From: Clostridiales bacterium
GTDB lineage: Bacteria > Bacillota > Clostridia > Saccharofermentanales > Saccharofermentanaceae
Assembly: GCA_017545245.1 (NCBI GenBank)
Contig: JAFWPB010000016.1
Coordinates: 210,454-274,453 of the forward strand
Length of the DNA stretch: 64,000 nt
Direction of reading: 5' to 3'
A program made the position numbers and the translations under genes. Under the pieces are notes generated by a model. It worked only from the letters and a program-made list of their open reading frames with translations, made no database searches and was not told the origin of the DNA. Of the stretch, positions 36,839-46,407 are shown piece by piece (the stretch's first letter is position 1; each line of letters starts with the position of its first letter).

Positions 36839-36854
36839 GTTAGCGTACGCTAAC
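36839..36854. promoter_or_regulatory. GTTAGC-N4-GCTAAC operator before ABC pair 3
   Basis: GTTAGC-GTAC-GCTAAC, a perfect 16-bp palindrome including the spacer, 73 bp before the ABC start. No strong promoter boxes are obvious; CATAAT lies just downstream on the minus strand. Confidence 0.78.
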
Positions 36855-36861
36855 TGCTATA

Positions 36862-36887
36862 CAAAAAGAAAAGCGACTAGGCCGCTT
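36862..36887 (-). terminator. Terminator after the second TetR gene
   Basis: On the minus strand AAGCG-N7-CGCTT followed by TTCTTTTTG, beginning 7 bp after the stop codon. The stem is short. Confidence 0.6.
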
Positions 36888-36894
36888 CTTTTTT

Positions 36895-37509
36895 TCAGAA
36901 ACCAAGCACCGCCCGCCATCCGGGGATGAAGAATTTCTCAAGAGTCTTCGCATAGTGCATCGCCTGCTCTTTGGTGAAATCATGTTCTACCGCCGCTACC
37001 ACAGCATCGATATTCATGGTCACCAAAAGATGCAATTCCTCGTCTGAGACCTCATTGACAGAGAATCCGTTTTTCTTCGCATTCGCAATGTACTCATGTG
37101 TATTCTTTTCTTCCTTGAGTGCTATATCATGAACAAAATTGGCATACCTTGTCCCCTGGGAGGAACAGATGACCAGTTTAAATGCATCAAGGTGTGAATA
37201 GATATAATCCAGCATGATCGATGTTGAAGATGTATCTTCCCACGCGCGCTTTGTTTCCGGAAGATTCAAAGTCTCATTTTCTTTCTTTGCCAGATCGTCA
37301 TAGAGATGCATCATGCCATCAATGGCCGGATCCACCAGTGCCGAGAACATCTCTTCTTTACTCTCAAAATGTTTGTAAAGACCGGATGCACTCATACCTG
37401 CAGCAGATGCGATCCTGCGCATGGAAGCATCAATAAAACCATACTTACGGAATTCATCATATGCTGCTTTCATGATCTGATCATGATGGGTTTTCTTATC
37501 GCGAACCAT
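36895..37509 (-). CDS. TetR-family regulator (ABC pair 3 side)
   Basis: 204 residues from ATG 37509, preceded by AAGGAAG. Helix-turn-helix 'MRRIASAAGMSASGLYKHFESKEEMFSALV' near the N-terminus; ligand domain of normal length. The recognition helix region is close to that of the TetR at 20353. It has its own tandem operators upstream, different in spacing from the GTTAGC-N4 set. Likely self-regulating and a repressor of ABC pair 3. Confidence 0.86.
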   Translation of the reverse strand: MVRDKKTHHDQIMKAAYDEFRKYGFIDASMRRIASAAGMSASGLYKHFESKEEMFSALVDPAIDGMMHLYDDLAKKENETLNLPETKRAWEDTSSTSIMLDYIYSHLDAFKLVICSSQGTRYANFVHDIALKEEKNTHEYIANAKKNGFSVNEVSDEELHLLVTMNIDAVVAAVEHDFTKEQAMHYAKTLEKFFIPGWRAVLGF

Positions 37510-37540
37510 AACTCTTCCTTTCAAGAAGGTCAAAACAAAT

Positions 37541-37598
37541 TTAGCGAACACTGTTTGCTAACATTAGTTAGAGTACACCGTTCGCTAATTATTGTCAA
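37541..37598 (-). promoter_or_regulatory. Promoter and tandem TetR-type operators
   Basis: Two 21-bp imperfect palindromes lie 27 bp apart (37541-37561 and 37568-37588), each beginning or ending TTAGCGAAC with a matching half. On the minus strand TTGACA (37593-37598) precedes the outer one, which fills the spacer. The half sites share TTAGC with the common 16-bp operator, but the arms are 10 bp and the gap is one base. Confidence 0.68.
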
Positions 37599-37625
37599 CA
37601 TGTTTTTTCTTCTTTCAGGAAAACA

Positions 37626-37674
37626 TTGACGGAATTGGATGAACCCGATAAGATTGTAGTTAGCATACACTAAC
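37626..37674 (+). promoter_or_regulatory. xylA promoter and operator
   Basis: TTGACG (37626-37631), 17 bp, TAAGAT (37649-37654), then the operator GTTAGC-ATAC-ACTAAC (37659-37674, one mismatch) at the start site. The same order of promoter then operator occurs at 39041 and before eno. Confidence 0.8.
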
Positions 37675-37714
37675 TTATTGTGTAAATTCACTATTATTAA
37701 ATGGAGGTATCACT

Positions 37715-39040
37715 ATGAGTGAAATCTTTAAAGGTATCCCTCAAATCAAGTATGAGGGACCAGAAAGCAAGAACCCGATGGCATTTAAGTACTATGATCC
37801 GGACAGAGTCGTTCTGGGTAAGAAAATGAGCGAGCAGCTTCCGTTTGCCATGGCATGGTGGCATAACCTTTGTGCCAATGGAGTGGATATGTTCGGACGC
37901 GGTACAGCAGACAAGCGCTTTGGTGCTGAAGCTGAAGGAACGATGGAACACGCCAAGGCAAAGGTAGATGCCGGTATCGAGTTTATGAAGAAACTCGGCA
38001 TCAAATACTTCTGTTTCCACGATGTCGATCTCGTTCCGGAAGCAGATGACATTAACGAAACCAATAAAAGACTGGATGAGATCACGGATTATATTCTTGA
38101 AAAAACTGCCGGTACCGACATCAAATGTCTCTGGGGTACAGCCAATATGTTCAGTAATCCCCGTTTCATGAATGGCGCCGGTAGTACAAATGATCTGGAT
38201 GTTTATTGCTTTGCCGCAGCACAGGTCAAGAAAGCCATCGAACTTACTGTAAAGCTCGGCGGACGAGGATACGTTTTCTGGGGTGGACGCGAAGGCTACG
38301 AGACCCTTCTGAATACCAAGGTCAAATTCGAGCAGGAGAACATCGCTAACCTGATGAAAATGGCCAGAGATTATGGAAGGAAAATCGGATTTACCGGGAC
38401 TTTCCTGATCGAACCGAAGCCGAAAGAGCCGATGAAGCACCAGTATGACTTCGATGCGGCAACAGCGATCGGATTCCTGAAAGAATATGGTCTGGACAAG
38501 GACTTCATGATGAATATCGAAGCGAATCACGCAACTCTGGCAGGTCATACATTCCAGCATGAATTACGTATCAGCCGCATCAACAACATGCTCGGTTCCA
38601 TCGATGCGAACCAGGGCGATATCATGCTGGGCTGGGATACGGACTGCTTCCCGAGCAACGTATATGACACGACACTTGCTATGTATGAGATCCTGAAGAA
38701 TGGCGGTCTTCCGGTCGGCATCAACTTCGACTCGAAGAACAGACGGCCGAGCAACACCTACGAGGATATGTTCTATGCGTTTATCCTGGGTATGGATTCC
38801 TTTGCCTATGGTCTTCTGAAAGCAGCCGAGATGATCGAGGACGGACGTCTCGAGAAGAATATCGAAGAACGCTACGCTTCCTTCTCTTCCGAACTCGGAC
38901 AGAAAGTAAGAGCCGGGGAATCCACACTTGAAGAACTGGCGGCAAGAGCTTCTGAACTGAAAGCTCCGAAGAATCCTGCATCCGGTAAACAGGAATACCT
39001 CGAGGGTGTTCTCAATAATATTATTCTTTCGAATAACTGA
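37715..39040 (+). CDS. xylA: Xylose isomerase
   Basis: 441 residues, the long class II form. Motifs 'FCFHDVDLVPE' (catalytic His), 'YVFWGGREGYETLLNT', 'FLIEPKPKEPMKHQYDFD' (metal-binding Glu/Lys) and 'NIEANHATLAGHTFQHEL' are all present. It converts D-xylose to D-xylulose and needs two Mg2+, Mn2+ or Co2+ ions. TGGAGG precedes the ATG. No xylulokinase or xylose transporter gene is nearby, which is unusual; it stands alone with its own operator-controlled promoter. Confidence 0.97.
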   Translation: MSEIFKGIPQIKYEGPESKNPMAFKYYDPDRVVLGKKMSEQLPFAMAWWHNLCANGVDMFGRGTADKRFGAEAEGTMEHAKAKVDAGIEFMKKLGIKYFCFHDVDLVPEADDINETNKRLDEITDYILEKTAGTDIKCLWGTANMFSNPRFMNGAGSTNDLDVYCFAAAQVKKAIELTVKLGGRGYVFWGGREGYETLLNTKVKFEQENIANLMKMARDYGRKIGFTGTFLIEPKPKEPMKHQYDFDAATAIGFLKEYGLDKDFMMNIEANHATLAGHTFQHELRISRINNMLGSIDANQGDIMLGWDTDCFPSNVYDTTLAMYEILKNGGLPVGINFDSKNRRPSNTYEDMFYAFILGMDSFAYGLLKAAEMIEDGRLEKNIEERYASFSSELGQKVRAGESTLEELAARASELKAPKNPASGKQEYLEGVLNNIILSNN

Positions 39041-39091
39041 TTGACAAAAGTACACCACGATGGTATAAATAGATAGTTAGCATACGCTAAC
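39041..39091 (+). promoter_or_regulatory. Orphan perfect promoter and operator after xylA
   Basis: TTGACA (39041-39046), exactly 17 bp, TATAAA (39064-39069), then GTTAGC-ATAC-GCTAAC (39076-39091). It begins at the base after the xylA stop codon and points into a region with no protein gene on that strand. Confidence 0.85.
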
Positions 39092-39244
39092 TCATGTCTT
39101 AATTCTAAATTCCCTCCCGCGAGTGCTTTTCTGGAATGGGCACAGGGAGGGAATTAATTATTCTAAATAGTTTCACATCGATTCTTCGTCAAATATACGA
39201 AAGAAACGGTCCTGTCAGTGATATCCTCACCGCAGGACCGTTTC
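39077..39244 (+). ncRNA. Candidate operator-controlled small RNA
   Basis: Expected start near 39077. An 11-bp stem joins AATTCCCTCCC (39108-39118) with GGGAGGGAATT (39145-39155), and an inner GTGC/GCAC stem lies at 39123-39143. No ATG with a usable ribosome-binding site follows. The RNA could end after the first hairpin or at the 12-bp stem at 39203-39244. The CCCTCCC run could pair with Shine-Dalgarno sequences, as C-rich motifs do in iron-sparing small RNAs of Gram-positives. Start and end are inferred, not shown. Confidence 0.55.
39203..39244. terminator. Terminator between the small RNA and eno (probably both directions)
   Basis: Perfect 12-bp stem GAAACGGTCCTG/CAGGACCGTTTC with a second small stem (GTGA/TCAC) in the loop. 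On the minus strand it is followed by TTTCG and lies 25 bp past the eno stop. Confidence 0.75.
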
Positions 39245-39268
39245 AGCGTATATCTTTTCCTAGAAGAG

Positions 39269-40713
<1,445 letters not shown>

Positions 40714-40717
40714 CAGA

Positions 40718-41095
40718 TCATCCACGAATACTTTTGGGAGCAGTAATGTCAAAAGGTTTGCCCCGGGAGCCCTTTGCCGACTCATCTATATGCGCGAAGA
40801 TCTTCGGGGAATAATCCCAGATTCCGCTATGCCCGGTACATACTACTTTTACATTCGAGTGTTCGATCCTGCTTTTAAGGATCTGAAGTGACTTCTTGTT
40901 GAGAGTCGGATTCTGGGTAAAGAATTCAAATAGGCTGTACCCTCCCATAGCATTTACTGCCAGACAGTCTCCGCTGAAAAGAACCGTATCATCTACCAGA
41001 TAACATACATGGCCGGCAGTATGTCCGGGAACTTCGATCACCTCTGCCTTAATACCATTAAGGTCTAAAATCTGGCCATTTGAAGAGGAACTGCT
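40718..41095 (-). pseudogene. Metallo-beta-lactamase-fold hydrolase, C-terminal remnant
   Basis: An open frame from a stop at 41096 reads '...NGQILDLNGIKAEVIEVPGHTAGH', then 'VDDTVLFSGDCLAVNAMGG' and 'VVCTGHSGIW'. These are the later metal-binding motifs of the fold (GHTxGH, SGD, GH). The first half, with the HxHxDH motif, is missing, and no frame upstream restores it before the MntP-ZIP gene. A GTG at 41041 could start a 107-residue product, but it would lack a working active site. It lies just before the eno -35 box. Confidence 0.7.
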
Positions 41096-41112
41096 TTATC
41101 AAGGATGCGTCA

Positions 41113-42477
41113 TCAACGGAAAACGAGAAGCATAATGACTGCAAACCCGATCACAAAGGTAAATGCACCACTGTCATTATCCTTTTTACTGATCATGACA
41201 GGGATCTCTTCAATAATAGAATAGATCATAGCGCCGCCGGCCACTGCCATGATATACGGAAGCGTATCCGGAAACAGCGTAACGATCACCAGTATAAATA
41301 CAGCGATGAGAGGGATAGACACTCCGGATACCACACCCATAAAGAATGCTCTTCCTTTTCCGATACCTTTCTCCATGATCGGTAGTGATACGAACAGCGC
41401 TTCCGGGAAGTTCTGAACGGCGATAGCAATCGCCAGGAATAGCGGAGTAGAATCCGGAATCCATGAGGTCTGCATAAAATGTGCGGCGAAAATCGCTCCC
41501 AGTGCGATGCCTTCCGGTACATGATGGATAAGTTCCGCCAGCATCATTTTTGTTTCGGAGCGAAGGCTGCTCTTCGGACCCTCCGTGATGTTTACGTACG
41601 CATGCATATGAGGGACCAGGCTATCCAGTAGAAATTGCACGGCAACCCCTCCACAGAAGCACGGAAACAGAGGACTCATCCCAAGGATCGTCATACCGTC
41701 AAATCCACCGGCAGCAGGTTCGAGCATCGCCCACACGGAAATGGAAAACATGATTCCGCAGCTTGCTCCGGCCATGGCGACTCTGAATTTCTCAGAAAGT
41801 TTCCACCTTCTCGCATACACAAATGCCGCACCAAGGACTGTTCCCAGAAGCGGGATCAGCATGCCGAAGATCGTATCTGAATCCTTCATCGCACCGGATG
41901 TATCCAGTGCTTCGATAAGTGTCTTAATGCCGATAAAAATGAGGATCGTTCCACCTGCTACTTCCGCGCCTGATTTGTAGCGAATTCCGAATACACTGCC
42001 GATCCTGACTCCAATAAAAGAAATGATAAAAGTGATAATGGCAATGACGATCACAGCAAACAGCACATTTTGCAGCGGACCCATATCGAGGACCGAAACA
42101 GGGACCGCGACAAACGTGATGCCTACTGCCAGTGCGTCGATACTCGTAGCCACGGCCATCATGAACATAGTCTTTATGTCAAAACCTTCTTTTTCCTCTT
42201 CTTCCTCGGAAAAAGCTTCGCGGATCATATTAAATCCGATCAGTGAAAGAAGTACGAACGCCACCCATGGCGCAACTATATTGATCCATTTTTCAAAACG
42301 GGAACCGATGATATAGCCGATGAAAGGCATGATACCCTGAAAAGCACCAAACCAGACACCGCAGATCAGGCACTCTTTGACAGTTATTTTTTTCGAAGAC
42401 AGACCCTTGCATACAGATACGGCGAAAGCATCCATCGCCAGGCCTACCGATAAAAGAAGCAGTTCAAAAATGCCCAT
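41113..42477 (-). CDS. MntP-ZIP fusion protein (manganese exporter domain plus ZIP transporter domain)
   Basis: 454 residues. Residues about 1-190 form a whole MntP domain of six helices, with the acidic residues Asp16 ('LAMDAFAVSVCKG') and Asp114 ('TSIDALAVGI'), which correspond to essential residues in E. coli MntP. Residues about 203-454 form a whole ZIP domain with 'HHVPEGIALG' (318-327) and 'QNFPEALFVSLP' (355-366), the binuclear metal centre motifs. The two joined in one chain is unusual. MntP pumps Mn2+ out; ZIP proteins move Zn2+, Mn2+ or Fe2+ down the gradient. Start ATG 42477 follows GGGGAG closely. Confidence 0.88.
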   Translation of the reverse strand: MGIFELLLLSVGLAMDAFAVSVCKGLSSKKITVKECLICGVWFGAFQGIMPFIGYIIGSRFEKWINIVAPWVAFVLLSLIGFNMIREAFSEEEEEKEGFDIKTMFMMAVATSIDALAVGITFVAVPVSVLDMGPLQNVLFAVIVIAIITFIISFIGVRIGSVFGIRYKSGAEVAGGTILIFIGIKTLIEALDTSGAMKDSDTIFGMLIPLLGTVLGAAFVYARRWKLSEKFRVAMAGASCGIMFSISVWAMLEPAAGGFDGMTILGMSPLFPCFCGGVAVQFLLDSLVPHMHAYVNITEGPKSSLRSETKMMLAELIHHVPEGIALGAIFAAHFMQTSWIPDSTPLFLAIAIAVQNFPEALFVSLPIMEKGIGKGRAFFMGVVSGVSIPLIAVFILVIVTLFPDTLPYIMAVAGGAMIYSIIEEIPVMISKKDNDSGAFTFVIGFAVIMLLVFR

Positions 42478-42497
42478 TTTTTCTCCCCAATAAAAAA

Positions 42498-42554
42498 CCA
42501 AGTACGATTTTCACTATACTTGGGTAATTTATCACGATAACTATCTGCAGTCAA
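42498..42554 (-). promoter_or_regulatory. MntP-ZIP promoter and 5' hairpin
   Basis: On the minus strand TTGACT (42549-42554), 17 bp, TAAATT (42526-42531). The RNA would begin at a CCAAGTA-N12-TACTTGG inverted repeat (42498-42523) followed directly by TTTTTT and then GGGGAG of the ribosome-binding site. It could be an operator, an attenuator, or both. No GTTAGC site is present here. Confidence 0.6.
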
Positions 42555-42687
42555 TTCAGTAGTTTCTATCAAAGACTAAGTTATCTCATTCGAACTCAGA
42601 GATGGAAACATGCTCTCCTTTCCGGATCCTGATCCTTGCCACCGGCTAAGGATCACTTCTTTCTTCTTTTCTTTTTATTGCTTTTCT

Positions 42688-43488
42688 TTACTTTTTCCCT
42701 ATTAGGATCTTCGATCCGGAAAGTCCCATCCACATCGCTTCAAAAGGTGTCATGAACTTGCCCTTGGTGGTATCGATCAGTTCTACTTTCTCGTATCCCA
42801 TGGATCGGAGTTTGGCAGCAAAGGCTTCCATGTCCCCGTACTTTGCTTTTGACATGATATCGTGGATGACAAATGTTCCGCCTTTTTTCAGAGTGCGAAG
42901 TGATTCAAGGAGGATCTTCTGGCGGTCGGACGAAGGAATATTATGGTACACATAATTACTGGTTACTGCGTCAAATCTTTCATCATCGAAATCCAGTTTC
43001 ACCGCATCTCCTTTTCTAAACTCCGTATTCTCACTAACACCTTCTGCGATAGCATTCTTCTTACAAAGTGGAAGATTGAAAGAAGCATATTCCTTTCCCC
43101 AACGGTCGACGCCGACCATCGTAGCTTTGGGATTTCTTTTCGCACAGGCGATCGTTAAAGCGCCGCTTCCACATCCTACATCAAGACCGACTCCTCCATC
43201 CGGGATGTGAACATACCGGGCCAATCCTTCAATGATCTGTCTGGACATCTGCCGTTTCCCGTCATAGGAGAATGCACGGTACATCATGAACATCCATAGC
43301 GTTACAAAAACAAACAGAATCGTTAAGGCAGAAAAGACTATGGTCAGTCCTGCTTTCAATCCACCACTCGGTAGTAAAGGTGACAATCCAAAAACAATGA
43401 GTAGAACAAGGGAAACTCCTGCCCCGATTCCAAATCCTGCAACCATTCCTTTTGGCATCCAGTTTTTATAGTCCGCTTTCATACTCAT
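42688..43488 (-). CDS. SAM-dependent methyltransferase with two N-terminal membrane helices
   Basis: 266 residues. Two membrane helices (about 12-32 and 42-66) are followed by a class I methyltransferase domain with motif I 'GLDVGCGSGALTIACAK' near residue 100, 'GVDRWG', and 'FDAVTSNYVYHNI'. It is linked to the methyltransferase upstream by an ATGA overlap (ATG 43488; an ATG two codons later has better spacing to AAAGGGG). The substrate is unknown; a membrane-associated one is likely. Confidence 0.85.
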   Translation of the reverse strand: MSMKADYKNWMPKGMVAGFGIGAGVSLVLLIVFGLSPLLPSGGLKAGLTIVFSALTILFVFVTLWMFMMYRAFSYDGKRQMSRQIIEGLARYVHIPDGGVGLDVGCGSGALTIACAKRNPKATMVGVDRWGKEYASFNLPLCKKNAIAEGVSENTEFRKGDAVKLDFDDERFDAVTSNYVYHNIPSSDRQKILLESLRTLKKGGTFVIHDIMSKAKYGDMEAFAAKLRSMGYEKVELIDTTKGKFMTPFEAMWMGLSGSKILIGKK

Positions 43489-44114
43489 ACCCCTTTCCTG
43501 GCCAGAACAGATATCCACGGCTTATTCTCGTGATGATTGACTTGCACATCGGTAAAACCGGCATTTTTCAATGCCTCATCGATCTCATATGCTGTGTAAC
43601 ACCTCATCCCTTCGATGATCTTCTGGAACTTCAAACTGGTCTCATCTGTACCATCCGATTCATTGACGATCAGAAATGCCCCTCCGGGCTTTAATACTTT
43701 AAACACCTCTGAAAAGCATCTTTCCAGACCCGGCCAGAAATAAATCGTCTCAAAGGCTGTTGCCAGATCAAATTTTCCGGAAGGAATACGAAGCTGACTG
43801 ACATCTCCTTGTTTTACCAGCATTCTTCCTTCTTCGATCCATTTGCGGTTGTATTCGGAAGCTTTTTCCACCGATACGGAAGAATAATCGATGGCGATCA
43901 CATGCGAGTTCTGATACCTTTTTGCGAGTTCTCCTGCATTTCTTCCACCGCCACATCCGATATCAACAATATCTCCCGGGGTAAGCTTGGGGAGGAAGGA
44001 CATGCCCCAGTCTGCCATCTTGGCATGTCCTCCGTTCATCCCGTTCACCATCAGTTTTCCTAAGACACCTTCCGGCTTTCGCGTCTGGTTTACAAACTTC
44101 TTATAAAGTCCCAT
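43485..44114 (-). CDS. SAM-dependent methyltransferase (UbiE-like)
   Basis: 209 residues, class I fold: motif I 'DIVDIGCGGGRNAGELAKRY' (about 47-66), acidic residue 'AIDYSS', then 'FDLATAFETIYFW' and 'LKPGGAFLIVNESDG'. First gene of a two-methyltransferase unit led by a GTTAGC operator. Genes of this kind are often found beside YbtPQ-like and ECF transport genes, but no product is known for them here. Confidence 0.88.
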   Translation of the reverse strand: MGLYKKFVNQTRKPEGVLGKLMVNGMNGGHAKMADWGMSFLPKLTPGDIVDIGCGGGRNAGELAKRYQNSHVIAIDYSSVSVEKASEYNRKWIEEGRMLVKQGDVSQLRIPSGKFDLATAFETIYFWPGLERCFSEVFKVLKPGGAFLIVNESDGTDETSLKFQKIIEGMRCYTAYEIDEALKNAGFTDVQVNHHENKPWISVLARKGV

Positions 44115-44137
44115 AGCTATTTAATGCTCCTTTTTTC

Positions 44138-44179
44138 ATCTGCAGAGCATTGTATCACATTTGGTTAGCTTGTGCTAAC
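44138..44179 (-). promoter_or_regulatory. Methyltransferase-pair promoter and operator
   Basis: Operator GTTAGC-TTGT-GCTAAC at 44164-44179, perfect arms. On the minus strand an extended -10 (TGA-TACAAT) follows about ten bases later, so the operator covers the -35 zone, as at 29241. Confidence 0.78.
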
Positions 44180-44184
44180 TATTT

Positions 44185-46407
44185 TCACTCTCTGTTCTTC
44201 AAAATTTCTGCAGGCGAGATTCGTTTGATCTTTCCGACAAGAAGTGAACTGACGACAAAATAGATCAGGATCACCCCGGCTGCGATCAGAAGATACAGAT
44301 ACCAAGAGTACGAAAGATTCATGGAGCAGGCCACATTGGCGATGAAATTCGGGTAGATCGCATCGATGATCTTCTTCGCGATCGGGAAAGCCAGGATCCC
44401 GCCGATAAGTACCACATAGAAATTGCCATTGAGATAAAGCTTTCTGATTTCTCCCGGACGGTATCCGAAGATTTTGATGAGTGAGATACCCATAGTCGAA
44501 CGATCGATCATGACAGCCAGCATCAGATACATGACCACCATGAAGATCACCGATCCTGCAGAAAGAAGTGTTACTGTCAGAGGCGCCATTGTTTCCAGAA
44601 AGATAGATGAGCTTTTCTCGATATCCTGCTTACTCGTAACAGAATAGAGACGGCTTTTCTCAATGGAAAGAGCTGTATCGGAATATACGGCATTGAAGTA
44701 ATCTTCCTTTTCTCCGAACAGTTCTCTCATGCTCGCCGTATCCATAAAGACAGTAAATCCGACTGAATATTCACTTATGCCGGTCACGGTAAAGCAGTAA
44801 TCCATATCCTCTACAGAATCTGTCAGGATGATCTTATCTCCGACCTTATACCCGTATCTTTGCACCATGGAGCGGTTGATGACACACTTGCTCTTCCCTG
44901 CTTCAGGATGAGCATCGAAGAACCGGCTTTCCCCATCGATACCGATGACAGATACATCCAGTGTGTAGCCGAGGCAGTCGATAGAAAGATTCTTCACGAA
45001 AGTAGCTTCCCCGCCTTCCGGTGCCTTTTCATCCGGAAATTTATAAAGATACATGTATTCATATTTCGTATCTTCCGTATTCTTATCTTTGACGGATGAA
45101 CAGAGTACATACGTATTGATGCCAAGGGAAATGATCATAAACGTGATCAGCATGCCGACCACGATCGTGATCGCAGAGCGCTTTTCACGAAGAAGCTGGC
45201 GGATACTGAAGAGTACCGTAAACTTCTTACACTTGAGATTCACCTGCTTATAACTTCCTGCCGTCTGTTCGTTTCGAAGAAGAGACAGCGCGGTCTTGGA
45301 AAGCTTGCGGTTCACTGTCCAGAGGTTTACGATCAGGCAGATAAAAGCCGGCAGCACCGCTCCGTAAATGATCAGGTAAGGAGCATATACGATCGGAAAC
45401 TGTGGAATCGAAAAGTATTCATAATGGGTCCTTCCCATAAATCCGACACCTAATGGAGAGAATCCGGCCAGAAGACCGAGGAGTCCGCCCATAAGCGCAG
45501 TTACCGTCGGAAGGATCACATAATGCGCTAAAAGATTTCTCTTCTTGACTCCGAGAGCGTAAAGAGCACCGATCACAGGCTGTTCTCTTTCGATCTGGTG
45601 AACGACGAACACAGAGATCACATATGCGAATAGGAACAGGACGATCACACCGGCGATCAGACCCACTTTCTTATCCATGATGACATCGCCTGCCGCCCCC
45701 TCGATACGGATGTTGTCCGCATAGGTGACAAAAGAAGTCAGACCCTCGATCTGGTCTTTCAGCTCATCGGAGGTCTCATTTCCGAGGCGATACGCATAGG
45801 TATATGTCTCTACTTTCTCCGGAAGGTCTTCTGTCAGTTTTCTGTAGCCTTCCTTTGAAACGAACATGACGCCGAAACTCTCCGCATCTACGGCAGGTGA
45901 GGCAAATGTCTTCAGCATCTGGTCATAATCCGGTACGGATCCGGTCCCCACTACGCTAAAAGCACTGTTCTCGATCGTAATGCTGTCGCCGATAGACAGA
46001 TCGTGGACTCGGGCATAGTTCTTTTCGAGTACCACTTCATTTTCAGAAGAAGGAAGGCAGCCTTCATCGAGCATGATCAGATCGATCTTTTCTCTTACGG
46101 CAAATACGCGAAGTTCCGATCCGTCGCTGGCACGAAGATCCATGGAAGACATCATCTCCACGCTTGTTCCCTTCGATGTGAGTTCCTTTTCTTGTTCTTC
46201 ACTCAGAGGAAGGAAAACAGAGAATTGTCCGTCTTCCACCTGATTTTTCTCTTTCCATTTTTCTGTTCCGTCAATAATGATCTCAGCTGATCCAACTATT
46301 CCGACCACAATGTAAATCCCCAGGAAGATCATGAACATCAGCGCCAGATAGCGGCCTAAATTCGATTTCAGATCCCGAAGGAGTCTTTTATTCAATACAC
46401 GATTCAT
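44185..46407 (-). CDS. MacB-like ABC permease C (two FtsX domains)
   Basis: 740 residues. N-terminal helix about 17-37, FtsX block 1 about 245-375, second outer part, FtsX block 2 about 620-730, ending 'KRISPAEILKNRE'. Partner of the ATPase whose stop codon overlaps its ATG. Same design as permeases A and B. The substrate is unknown. Confidence 0.85.
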   Translation of the reverse strand: MNRVLNKRLLRDLKSNLGRYLALMFMIFLGIYIVVGIVGSAEIIIDGTEKWKEKNQVEDGQFSVFLPLSEEQEKELTSKGTSVEMMSSMDLRASDGSELRVFAVREKIDLIMLDEGCLPSSENEVVLEKNYARVHDLSIGDSITIENSAFSVVGTGSVPDYDQMLKTFASPAVDAESFGVMFVSKEGYRKLTEDLPEKVETYTYAYRLGNETSDELKDQIEGLTSFVTYADNIRIEGAAGDVIMDKKVGLIAGVIVLFLFAYVISVFVVHQIEREQPVIGALYALGVKKRNLLAHYVILPTVTALMGGLLGLLAGFSPLGVGFMGRTHYEYFSIPQFPIVYAPYLIIYGAVLPAFICLIVNLWTVNRKLSKTALSLLRNEQTAGSYKQVNLKCKKFTVLFSIRQLLREKRSAITIVVGMLITFMIISLGINTYVLCSSVKDKNTEDTKYEYMYLYKFPDEKAPEGGEATFVKNLSIDCLGYTLDVSVIGIDGESRFFDAHPEAGKSKCVINRSMVQRYGYKVGDKIILTDSVEDMDYCFTVTGISEYSVGFTVFMDTASMRELFGEKEDYFNAVYSDTALSIEKSRLYSVTSKQDIEKSSSIFLETMAPLTVTLLSAGSVIFMVVMYLMLAVMIDRSTMGISLIKIFGYRPGEIRKLYLNGNFYVVLIGGILAFPIAKKIIDAIYPNFIANVACSMNLSYSWYLYLLIAAGVILIYFVVSSLLVGKIKRISPAEILKNRE

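Noticed and set aside
36895..37551. Either similar TetR as the proven owner of the 16-bp palindrome
   Set aside because: Each TetR gene has its own differing palindrome, and the operator set covers feo, xylA and eno, which is too wide for a local TetR without evidence.
42532..42687. yybP-ykoY manganese riboswitch before the MntP-ZIP gene
   Set aside because: I could not place the conserved loops, and the likely promoter lies downstream of this stretch.
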